From Nesterenkonia xinjiangensis (lineage in GTDB: Bacteria; Actinomycetota; Actinomycetes; Actinomycetales; Micrococcaceae), in assembly GCF_013410745.1 (NCBI RefSeq), contig NZ_JACCFY010000001.1, positions 2,852,001 through 2,916,000 on the forward strand: a DNA stretch of 64,000 nt. Direction: 5' to 3'. Below the pieces are notes generated by a model. That model saw nothing but the letters and a program-made list of their open reading frames with translations. It was not told where the DNA came from and searched no databases. The position numbers and the translations under genes are program-made. The number at the start of each line of letters is the position of its first letter. Position 1 is the first letter of the stretch. Below are positions 44,590 to 51,404 of the stretch, in pieces.

Positions 44590-44866
44590 GAGGTGTTCAG
44601 CCTTTCGGGAGGACGGCGGGGCGCGTGACCAGTGCCAGACGGGCGCGCAGCGTGGCCCGCTGCGGTCAGGTGGCGTGTCCCCGCCTGTGATGGTGGGGTG
44701 TGGTTCCGCGCCGCGTCCTGGCGGCTGACGGTGCCCCTCCTGGGGGCTGAACGGTGAGGTGCGGTCTTACTCTGCCGGGTGCCCTCCTGGGGCGGTCTTC
44801 CCTGGCATGGCCGACCTCACCGTTCAGCATATCAGCGCCGGTGGTGGGTGCCGGTGGCTGGGAGGG
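44590..44866. repeat. 277-base noncoding region with a 14-bp inverted repeat and duplicated hairpins
   Basis: CTGAACGGTGAGGT (44747-44760) pairs perfectly with ACCTCACCGTTCAG (44814-44827). Between and just before these arms lie two similar C-rich/G-rich hairpin units (GTGCCCCTCCTGGGGGC and GTGCCCTCCTGGGGC) and a repeated GCGGTCTT. No open frame with coding character is seen. It separates the scaffold and capsid genes and may set their expression ratio. Confidence 0.6.
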
Positions 44867-45511
44867 TCAGCGGCGGTGGGCTGCGCCCTTGATGAGGTCG
44901 TCCCATGAGGTACTGCTGCCCTGGCGGTCGATCTGGTTCTCGAGGCCTCGGAACGGATTGGGCAGGCCGAGTTCTCTGGCCGCCTTCCGGTCGGCTTCGC
45001 GGATGGCGGGAATGCTGAAGGTACCGTCGTCGGCCCGGAAGTCCTCGAGGGCGTAGCCGAGCCTGCGCAGCGGTTCGGCGCTGCGCAGGGTACTGAGGTG
45101 CTTGCCGACCTCGGCCCACTGGTAGGCGTCTAGCTGCTCTTGCAGGGCCGCGTTCTGCTGCTGGGCTGCTTCGAGCTGTGTCTCCGTCTCGCGGAGCCTG
45201 CGCCGGTACTTCGCGGCCTCGTTGCGGCGTCCGGTGGTCTCGTCGGCGTCGCTGGTGCCGTCCTCGCCGTCCTGGTCGCCCTCAGAGTGGCCCTCGGGGC
45301 TGCTGGTGGCGTCCTGGTGGCCCTCGGGGGCGTTCTCGGGGCTGCTGGTGGGCTCCCGGCCCTCCTGACTGGCTGCTGTGTGCTCCTGTGAGCGGCTGGG
45401 AGTCTCGGGGCGGGCGCTGGTGCCCTCGGGGGCCTCCTGGCCGTCCTGGGCGCTGCTGGCGGCGTCCTGGCTGGCGTTGCTGCTGGTGGTGGTGTTGCTG
45501 GTGGTGGTCAT
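44867..45511 (-). CDS. Capsid scaffold-like protein
   Basis: 214 residues. The first 110 are a low-complexity tract rich in Ser, Thr, Gln, Glu, Gly and Asp. A coiled coil follows (about residues 115-150; AAKYRRRLRETETQLEAAQQQNAALQEQLDAY), then a conserved-looking C-terminal part (LGYALEDFRADDGTFSIPAIREADRKAARELG). This is the usual layout of phage head scaffolds encoded just before the major capsid gene. AGGAGG precedes the ATG at 45511, which lies 4 bases beyond the preceding stop. Confidence 0.75.
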   Translation of the reverse strand: MTTTSNTTTSSNASQDAASSAQDGQEAPEGTSARPETPSRSQEHTAASQEGREPTSSPENAPEGHQDATSSPEGHSEGDQDGEDGTSDADETTGRRNEAAKYRRRLRETETQLEAAQQQNAALQEQLDAYQWAEVGKHLSTLRSAEPLRRLGYALEDFRADDGTFSIPAIREADRKAARELGLPNPFRGLENQIDRQGSSTSWDDLIKGAAHRR

Positions 45512-45515
45512 GGGG

Positions 45516-45809
45516 TCATCCCTCCTGGTCGGTGGTGTTGTTGTCGGCGTGGAGCAGTTCGCGCTGCGTCTGGTCTTGCATCTGCGACAGGCAGGCCTCG
45601 GCATTGCCCCCGGTTGCGGCGTTGATCGCTGAGATGCTCATAGCGGCGAGCGCTTCGACGGCTCGGAGCAGGTCGTCGCCGTCGAGGTCGTCGAGCACCT
45701 TGGCGCGGTGCGGGTCTCCTCGGTAGACGGCGAGGGTGTAGGCGTAGGCCCTGGCTCGAATGTGGGCGGGGAAGTAGGCGGCTTCGCCCGGTGGTGGTGT
45801 GTGGCTCAT
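45516..45809 (-). CDS. Small hypothetical protein upstream of the scaffold gene
   Basis: 97 residues from the ATG at 45809. It appears helical (AYFPAHIRARAYAYTLAVYRGD, DDLLRAVEALAAMSISAINAA, EACLSQMQDQTQRELLHADN) and has no recognised domain. It is the first gene of the structural transcription unit and is followed by the scaffold gene after 4 bases. A head-assembly accessory or regulatory role is possible; nothing in the sequence decides it. Confidence 0.65.
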   Translation of the reverse strand: MSHTPPPGEAAYFPAHIRARAYAYTLAVYRGDPHRAKVLDDLDGDDLLRAVEALAAMSISAINAATGGNAEACLSQMQDQTQRELLHADNNTTDQEG

Positions 45810-45888
45810 GGGTGTGGTGTCCCTTCGCGGTCTGAAGTTCGCTGGATAGTGGTGGTGCGGTTCTGGCGTAGTGTGCTGGTGGAAGTGC

Positions 45889-45966
45889 AAGTGCGCTTAT
45901 ATAAAGCGCACTTAGCGCACTTCCGTAGCGCGCTGTTCAGCACGGTTAGCGCAGTTCAGCGCAGTT
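45889..45966. repeat. AT-rich palindrome with iteron-like repeats (candidate origin or operator)
   Basis: AAGTGCGCTT-atata-AAGCGCACTT (45889-45913) is a perfect 10-bp inverted repeat around ATATA. Related units follow on the same strand: AGCGCACTT at 45914-45922, AGCGCGCTG at 45927-45935, and AGCGCAGTT at 45948-45956 and 45958-45966, the last overlapping the ATPase stop. The region lies between the RepA-like ATPase gene and the start of the structural genes. TTATATAA is exceptional in this GC-rich setting. Confidence 0.75.
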
Positions 45967-47278
45967 AGGTTTTCGCGGGTAGCGCGTACTCCTTCCCGCC
46001 GCCTCGTCCCTGCCTCGGACGGGCCACCACTCGGCCAGTGGCGACATGCTCGTCAAGCGCCTGCCGGATGAGGTTGTTGTCCCCGGCGATGCTCTTCTCG
46101 ATCAGACGTTTCGACTGCCAGCCCTCGGCATCTGACAGGTGCTCGAGCACCCTGTCGCGCAGCTGCTCGAGCTTGCCCGTGATCCTGTGCTGCTTCCGGC
46201 TACCCCCGGCGATGCGCAGCGCCCCGTCGTTGAACTCGATCAGCGCCTCGGGGAAGTCCACTTCCCGGCCGTAGGCCTTGAAGTAGCGGTCAGATGCGGG
46301 GTTGTCGGCCTCGGCTCGGACAAGGGTCCACATGGCATCATTGCTGGCCAGCAGCGCCGAGTCACCGCGTGCCCGCTCCGAGTTGTGGCCGGTATGGGTG
46401 ACGATCAGTGACTCGTCCGCGCCAGCCTCGGCCATGAGCTCGTCCCAGGAGGTGAGGAACCTCCCGGCCTCGCGGTTCTCGTCGAGGCCGAGGGCGTCGA
46501 GGACGGGCCGCAGGTTGTCCAGGACGACCACCTGCGAACCCTCGAGGGCGCGCGCCCATCGGGTGCGGGTCGCCGGGTCGAGCACGTTGAACCTGGACAG
46601 GTCACCGCGCAGGGACAGCACCCGGACGTGTTCGGCGTTGTGGATGCGCTGGGCCGCCAGCCACCGGGCGAGCTGTCCGCGCCCCATCTCCGTGTCGATG
46701 AGGGTGACCCCGGCCTCGGCGGGTTCAACGCCGAACCTGTCGAGTAGCGGGTCGCCGTCTGCGAGGCTGCGCAGTAGGTTCGCCATGAGGGTTGTCTTCC
46801 CGGCCTTCGGCGGGGCGGCGAGTAGCACCCTGCCGCCCCTGGGCCAGAGGTCTTCTACCCTCCATGCGGTTTCCTCGTCCGCGTGGTCGTGGATGAACGC
46901 GTCGAGGCCTGCCGGGGCAGGGATGGTGGTCTCTGCTGCCTGCTCGGCGGCGAGGGCGCGGCGGGCGTCCTCCCTGGCGCGGAGGCTGCTCACCTGCTGG
47001 CGGACGCGGGCTGCGTGGACCTGCTCATCCAGCGCCACCGGGTCGGCTACGTCCTCCCGTCCGCCGAGCACGGTGGCGAGGGCGGCGTTCCACAGGTGCG
47101 GGCCGACGTCGTCAGGGACGTCGCCGTGACGACGTTCCACGGTCCGCAGGTAGCTCCGGTGAGTGGTCTCGACTGCCTGCCGCTGCTCATGGGGCAGGCC
47201 GTCGAGAATGTCCCGGATCAGGCCGTGACTCTTGGGGTACTGGTTGCGCAGTACGGTCATGTCGGGGGCTGTGGTCAC
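45965..47278 (-). CDS. RepA/AAA_25-type replicative ATPase (putative helicase)
   Basis: 437 residues. The N-terminal 140 residues are helical and include the LWNAALATVLGG region. The RecA-fold ATPase has Walker A APPKAGKTT at 155-163, the acidic strand VTLIDTEMGRGQLARWL, Walker B VVVLDNL, and THTGHNSERARGDSALLASND. The C-terminal 75 residues look like a winged helix (RDRVLEHLSDAEGWQSKRLIEKSI). Such ATPases act as hexameric helicases in small plasmids, phages and satellites. The start overlaps the next gene by 4 bases; an iteron-like region lies just after the stop. Confidence 0.85.
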   Translation of the reverse strand: MTTAPDMTVLRNQYPKSHGLIRDILDGLPHEQRQAVETTHRSYLRTVERRHGDVPDDVGPHLWNAALATVLGGREDVADPVALDEQVHAARVRQQVSSLRAREDARRALAAEQAAETTIPAPAGLDAFIHDHADEETAWRVEDLWPRGGRVLLAAPPKAGKTTLMANLLRSLADGDPLLDRFGVEPAEAGVTLIDTEMGRGQLARWLAAQRIHNAEHVRVLSLRGDLSRFNVLDPATRTRWARALEGSQVVVLDNLRPVLDALGLDENREAGRFLTSWDELMAEAGADESLIVTHTGHNSERARGDSALLASNDAMWTLVRAEADNPASDRYFKAYGREVDFPEALIEFNDGALRIAGGSRKQHRITGKLEQLRDRVLEHLSDAEGWQSKRLIEKSIAGDNNLIRQALDEHVATGRVVARPRQGRGGGKEYALPAKT

Positions 47279-47637
47279 GTGTCCGCCTCCTGCCTGCGCT
47301 GGGCGATCTGGCGGGCGCGCTCGCCGGGGTAGCTGGGGATGTCGGCCCGGTCGGCTCCGGTGATCCAGTAGGTGCCCGTGGGGTGTGCGTCTGCGTACCG
47401 GCCTGCGCAGTGGGCGACTCTGCTGAGGATGGCGGGGATGTCCTCGCCGTAGCCGCGTCCGGTGCCGTGGTTGTGTTCACGGCGGCAGAACGGGCAGCGG
47501 ACGACGACGCCGAGGGTGTACCGGGGCACGCCGAGTTCGTCGGTGCCGTGTGGCCCGGACCAGTAGACGCGGATCGTCTCGGCCTCGGCCAGGAGGGGAA
47601 TGTCTTCCCAAGTGGGGGCGCTGGTGTGTCGGCTCAT
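47275..47637 (-). CDS. Hypothetical protein with a CPFCxxEH zinc-binding motif
   Basis: 120 residues from the ATG at 47637. CPFCRREHNHGTGRGYGEDI and a later HCAGRYADAHPTGTYWI give a CxxC plus His/Cys arrangement typical of small phage zinc proteins. No catalytic domain is recognised. It overlaps both neighbours by 4 bases (ATGA), so it is translated together with the ATPase; a DNA-binding or replication-accessory role is a fair guess only. Confidence 0.7.
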   Translation of the reverse strand: MSRHTSAPTWEDIPLLAEAETIRVYWSGPHGTDELGVPRYTLGVVVRCPFCRREHNHGTGRGYGEDIPAILSRVAHCAGRYADAHPTGTYWITGADRADIPSYPGERARQIAQRRQEADT

Positions 47638-48014
47638 GGTGTGCCCTCCTGCCCTGTGATGGGGCGGAGTTCGCACACGTGCACTTCACCGTGGAGCCCA
47701 CGGGAGCGGGCCCGCTGGACGGCCTTCTGGGCGGCGTCGAGGGATAGGTGTACCTTGCGCCGGTAGCGGGGCTGGCCGTGGGCGGTCTGTACCTGTGTCA
47801 GGGCGACGTAGACGCCTGTGATGCGGGCGGTGAGGTCGAGGCGTGGCCCGTCCTCGACGGCGGGGACAGGGGCAGGCTGGTCGCTGGTGACTGTGTTCCC
47901 ACGGGTACCGGGGTGGGGTATCATGGTGGTGTCGTCAACGACGCGGCATGGTTCTCCTTCGTCCGCAGCGCCCCGGCCCTCTCCGGTCGGGGCGCTGTTG
48001 TGTGCGCTGGTCAT
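47634..48014 (-). CDS. Hypothetical protein in the element replication operon
   Basis: 126 residues; not recognised. The first 55 residues are polar and probably disordered. The rest forms a small alpha/beta unit (LDLTARITGVYVALTQVQTAHGQPRYRRKVHLSLDAAQKAVQRAR, then HGEVHVCELRPI). Starts at residue 31 or 43 are also possible. It overlaps the genes on both sides by 4 bases. Confidence 0.65.
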   Translation of the reverse strand: MTSAHNSAPTGEGRGAADEGEPCRVVDDTTMIPHPGTRGNTVTSDQPAPVPAVEDGPRLDLTARITGVYVALTQVQTAHGQPRYRRKVHLSLDAAQKAVQRARSRGLHGEVHVCELRPITGQEGTP

Positions 48015-48226
48015 GCGCCTTCACCTCCTGGGTGAGGGGTGAGGGCTGCGACGATGCGTTCCCGCTGCTCGCTGGTGAGTGGGGGAGCGGTGGCGAGGGT
48101 CTTGGCGACTGCGGCCTCGAGCTTCGCGGCGGCGAGCTCTCGGCGGGCCTGGTCTGCGGCCTGTTGGTCCCCGTACCGTGTTGCGGCTCCGAGGCGGGCG
48201 CGCGCCTGTGAGATGTCCGAGGGCAT
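48011..48226 (-). CDS. Small helical hypothetical protein, first gene of the replication operon
   Basis: 71 residues, almost entirely helical (ARARLGAATRYGDQQAADQARRELAAAKLEAAVAKTLA). The C-terminal part LTSEQRERIVAALTPH resembles terminal segments of small phage proteins. No helix-turn-helix is obvious. It starts four tightly overlapping genes that lead into the RepA-like ATPase. It could be an excisionase or regulator by position alone. Confidence 0.6.
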   Translation of the reverse strand: MPSDISQARARLGAATRYGDQQAADQARRELAAAKLEAAVAKTLATAPPLTSEQRERIVAALTPHPGGEGA

Positions 48227-48314
48227 GAAAATGGCTCCCTGGAAATTGGGCAGCGCGGGGCTGCTCAGCTTCCGGGAGCCGTTGGGCTACACACGCGGTC
48301 TGCGTGCCCGTGGT

Positions 48315-48360
48315 CCATGCATGTAGCGGCATGGAGCGCATGGGTCAGCCTGTGGCTGAC
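48315..48360. promoter_or_regulatory. Two inverted repeats upstream of the replication operon (possible operators)
   Basis: CCATGC (48315-48320) and GCATGG (48329-48334) form one inverted repeat. GTCAGCC-tgt-GGCTGAC (48344-48360) forms another with 7-bp arms. Both lie between the first gene of the operon and the gene at 48387, where a promoter is needed. No DNA-binding protein with a clear helix-turn-helix is encoded in the element. Confidence 0.4.
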
Positions 48361-48386
48361 TCGCCACCTATGCTAATGCATCGGGC

Positions 48387-48938
48387 TTAAGCAATCACCG
48401 CGACACGACGACCAGATGCGACCGCCTCGACATGGGCGCGGATGAGCTGGTCCACCCGGTGGCTCAGGACGGCACCGCACTCACCGCATGGCAGGTTCCA
48501 CGCTCCGCCCTCGGGTGGGCTCCCCTCTGCGAGGCGGCGCGGATCGACGTGTGGCCCGCGCCGAGACTGGCCGACCCGCAAGCCCCTCACGGTCCCGCCG
48601 AGCGTCAACGTCAGGCCCGTCGAGTGCGCTCGCCGGTCGTTGCGCTTCTGGTGGTCCAGGCGTACGCGCACAGCCTTGCCGCCTCCTGCGGCCCGTAGTG
48701 CCGCGTCCAGCTCATCCGACGCCAGCAGGCGCGCAGCGGCCACCCGGCCGGGGTCCAGTGCCTGCAACCGTTCTCGCTGCTCGTCGGTGACGTCGCCGTC
48801 CTCTGGCGTCGGCAGTCCGGTCAGCAGGCTTGCCATGTCGCGTATGCGCTGCGCCTCGTCTCGGGTCTTTCCCCGGACTGTCCACCCATGATCCGGCTGA
48901 GGGGGGCGCGCTCCGCTACCGCTCTGGTGCGACGTCAT
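48387..48938 (-). CDS. Hypothetical protein cotranscribed with the integrase
   Basis: 183 residues; not recognised. The N-terminal part contains KTRDEAQRIRDMASLLTGLP and a helical DPGRVAAARLLASDELDAALRAAG. The middle is basic (VRVRLDHQKRNDRRAHS). CGEC near residue 150 could bind metal with another residue, and the C-terminal helix is VDQLIRAHVEAV. Its start overlaps the integrase stop by 4 bases, so it is made together with the integrase. A recombination directionality factor is one possibility that position alone suggests. Confidence 0.65.
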   Translation of the reverse strand: MTSHQSGSGARPPQPDHGWTVRGKTRDEAQRIRDMASLLTGLPTPEDGDVTDEQRERLQALDPGRVAAARLLASDELDAALRAAGGGKAVRVRLDHQKRNDRRAHSTGLTLTLGGTVRGLRVGQSRRGPHVDPRRLAEGSPPEGGAWNLPCGECGAVLSHRVDQLIRAHVEAVASGRRVAVIA

Positions 48939-50410
48939 GCCGTCACCTCCTGTCTCTCGAACGTCACTGTCACGCTGTCGGGGTCATACTCGCGACCATT
49001 GCCGGAGCCCACCCGGTCCACGCGGATGCGCAGACCGACCTCCCCGAGGATGCGCAGCACCCGCCGCCGCTGCTCGACGTCGGCCCCGTCCCACACGGTG
49101 GCCGCATCTGGACCGGCGAACCCCTCGAGCCCGTCGGCAGGCATGGACCGGGCGAGCTGGGAGCGGGCAGCCTCGAGCTGTGGCCGTAGCTTGCCCGTGA
49201 TGCGCTGGAATTGGTCACCTGTGATGATGTCGTCCGCGAACTGGTCAGCGGCCAGGCCTAGCTTCGCCTCGAGGGCGTCCACCCTGCTCCGCGCTTCGTG
49301 GGCCGCTTCGGCGTCCCCGCCGAGCAGCCTCACGCCCTCCCGCTCGAGGTAGCCGACGACGACGGCGCTCACATGCTCGTCGAGGTCTGTCATGGGCCGG
49401 GAGACACGCATACACCCGGCGTGCGGGCACGTGTACGCCGCCGCGTAGGTGCGGACCCGGTAGCGAGGCTCGGACTCACCGGCCAGCGGGGGCACCTTCA
49501 CCCGATACGTGTACCCTTTCTTGCCGACCAGGTAGCGACCGCACTCGCCACACTCGGCGATGCTGGTCAGCAGATACCGGACTGCCGTGCCCCGGTTGTT
49601 GGTCTTCCGTGCCGGGTCGGTCAGGTGCGCGACGACGCGCTCGTGAGTCTCCCGGTCGATGATCGGCTCCCACTGTCCCGGCCCCATCTCCTGGCCCTTG
49701 TACGTCCGGATGCCGCAGTTGCGCCACCGCAGCAACATGCGCCGCAGCGGTTGCGTCTGCCACGGCCCGCCCCTGGGCGTGGTGACGCCGCGCTCGGTCA
49801 GGTCGTTGACGATGCTCCACAGGCCTTCACCGGCGAGGACACGGCGCACACACTCCCGTACGACTGCCGCCTCGGCCCGGTTGATGGTCAGCCGCTTGTC
49901 AGCGGTGATGTCCCACCCGAACGGGCGCGGCCCCGCGTGCTTCCCCGCCTCGGCAAGCTCCTGATGCTTCCGACGGACGCGGCGACTCAGCTGCTCGACC
50001 TCATGCCGGGCCACAGTGCCCTTGATGCGGGCCGTCATGCGCCCCTGTGGCGTGGACAGGTCAATCTCACCGCCGACGCTGGCGAGCTCGAGCCCGTGAC
50101 GTTCTGCCCACTCGATCACGCCCTCGAGCTCTCGCGGCGTGCGGGTCAGCCGGTCTACGTCCCAGACCACGACGGCACGGACACGGCCTGCGTCCACGTC
50201 GCGGGCGAGCCGCTGATACGCCGGACGGGGCTTGCCCTTCGACGCGCTCACGTCGTTGTCCTCGTACACGTCCACCACTTCCCAGCCCTTGCGGGCGGCG
50301 AGGGCTTCGCAGTCCTGCCGCTGGCGCTTCACGCCGAGGCCGGTGTCTTCGGTGTCCTGCGAGATGCGGACGTAGATGCCTGCTGGTGTCGGTTGCATGG
50401 CGCTGCTCAT
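48935..50410 (-). CDS. int: Large serine recombinase (site-specific integrase)
   Basis: Integrates and, with a directionality factor, excises the element. 491 residues. The resolvase domain holds the catalytic Ser17 in YVRISQDTE, then the conserved WDVDRLTRTPRELE helix. The recombinase domain follows (about 160-270; GPRPFGWDI, RRMLLRWRNCGI). A zinc ribbon comes next (CGECGRYLVG, later YTCPHAGCMRV) and a coiled coil (about 370-430). It is somewhat short for the class but complete. The start lies 15 bases from the attP arm in attR, as usual for integrases beside their site. Confidence 0.95.
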   Translation of the reverse strand: MSSAMQPTPAGIYVRISQDTEDTGLGVKRQRQDCEALAARKGWEVVDVYEDNDVSASKGKPRPAYQRLARDVDAGRVRAVVVWDVDRLTRTPRELEGVIEWAERHGLELASVGGEIDLSTPQGRMTARIKGTVARHEVEQLSRRVRRKHQELAEAGKHAGPRPFGWDITADKRLTINRAEAAVVRECVRRVLAGEGLWSIVNDLTERGVTTPRGGPWQTQPLRRMLLRWRNCGIRTYKGQEMGPGQWEPIIDRETHERVVAHLTDPARKTNNRGTAVRYLLTSIAECGECGRYLVGKKGYTYRVKVPPLAGESEPRYRVRTYAAAYTCPHAGCMRVSRPMTDLDEHVSAVVVGYLEREGVRLLGGDAEAAHEARSRVDALEAKLGLAADQFADDIITGDQFQRITGKLRPQLEAARSQLARSMPADGLEGFAGPDAATVWDGADVEQRRRVLRILGEVGLRIRVDRVGSGNGREYDPDSVTVTFERQEVTA

Positions 50411-50425
50411 GACTCTAGGCTACCC

Positions 50426-50451
50426 CTAGCGAACAATTCCCCCGCAGGAGG
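50426..50451 (+). other. attR of the element
   Basis: Element arm CTAGCGAACAA (50426-50436), then TTCCC, the core CCGCA (50442-50446) and host tadA sequence GGAGGTC. With the attL arm it rebuilds an attP of two perfect 11-bp inverted arms around a 12-base centre that contains the core. Confidence 0.85.
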
Positions 50452-51404
50452 TCTTCGTGGCTCGCGGGGGCCGTTCGGAGCTGACGTCCGTCACGTTGAC
50501 CGAAGAGCGGGTCCGTGACCTCGTGGAACGCATGCTGAAGAGCTCCGGTCGCCGGCTGGACCTGTCCTCACCTTTCGTGGACGCCGCCCTGCCTGACGGC
50601 TCTCGTCTGCATGTGGCGATCCCCGACATCACCCGTCGCCACTGGGCGGTCAATATCCGCAAGTTCATCGCTCGCGCCTCCAGCCTGGATGATCTCGTCC
50701 ATCTCGGTTCGCTCTCGGTGGCCGCCGCCCGCTTCCTGGAGGTGTGCGTCGCCGGCGGCATGAATGTGCTGGTCTCTGGTGCGACGCAGGCCGGCAAGAC
50801 CACGATGCTCAACTGCCTGGCATCGGCCATCGGGCCCCGGGAGCGGGTCATCACCGTGGAAGAGATCTTTGAGCTCCAGCTGCCCCTCCGCGACGTGGTG
50901 GGTCTGCAGTGCCGCCAGCCGAATCTCGAGAACGAGGGCGCGATTCCGCTGCGGCGACTTGTCAAAGAGGCGCTGCGCATGCGCCCTGACCGATTCATCG
51001 TCGGTGAGGTCCGCGAGGCGGAGAGCCTGGACATGCTCATCGCGCTCAACAGCGGCCTGCCTGGCATGGCGACAGTCCACGCCAACGGTGCTCATGAGGC
51101 ACTGACCAAGATCTGCACCCTGCCCCTGCTCGCCGGGGAGAACATCGGCCGCAGTTTCATCGTGCCGACGGTCGCGTCCTGCGTGGACCTGGTCGTGCAC
51201 TGCGCTCGTGACGGGAGGGGGAGCCGTCACGTCGAACAGATCGTGGCGGTCGGCTCCCGGGTCGAGGCCGAGCGCATCGAGACCTCCACACTGTTCATCC
51301 GCAACGAGGGGGAGCTGCAGGTGAGTCCGAGCGCGATCTTCGACCTGCCGAAGCTCTCAGAGGACGGCCACGGCCAGCTGGTGAGGGCGGGGGTGCTGGG
51401 GTGA
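50442..51404 (+). pseudogene. tadA: 3' part of tadA (cpaF), secretion ATPase core separated from its N-terminus
   Basis: Continues the Tad pilus motor ATPase: EVFVARGGRSELT, VRDLVERMLKSSGRRLDLSSPFVDA, Walker A SGATQAGKTT, the VITVEEIFELQLPLRDVVG region and the ALRMRPDRFIVGEVREAESLDML Walker B region. The last 315 codons can be read from the GTG at 50457, and AGGAGG at 50446-50451 lies 5 bases before it. A truncated ATPase lacking about 90-95 N-terminal residues might therefore still be made. The frame ends at 51404 and overlaps the tadB start by 4 bases. Confidence 0.88.

Larger units (their letters stand above)
42074..50446. mobile_element. 8.37 kb integrated element with serine integrase, RepA-like ATPase and capsid genes (phage satellite-like)
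   Basis: The ends are defined by the 5-bp direct repeat CCGCA at 42074-42078 and 50442-50446 inside tadA. Removing one copy and everything between restores ATC AAC GGT CCG CAG GAG GTC TTC, the uninterrupted TadA frame. Content: an integrase at the right end; a five-gene cluster with the ATPase read right to left; structural genes (scaffold, capsid); and three small unknown genes near the left end. Portal, terminase, protease, tail, lysis and an obvious repressor are missing. Size and gene set resemble phiRv1 of M. tuberculosis and capsid-encoding phage satellites. Mobility today is not shown by the sequence. Confidence 0.88.

Noticed and set aside
45140-45726. Hydrophobic plus-strand frames opposite the scaffold gene
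   Set aside because: The Leu/Val-rich translation is the mirror of the Gln/Glu/Ser-rich scaffold tract and has no ribosome-binding site.
42074-50446. Complete prophage
   Set aside because: At 8.4 kb it lacks portal, terminase, protease, tail and lysis genes, so it cannot form a phage alone.
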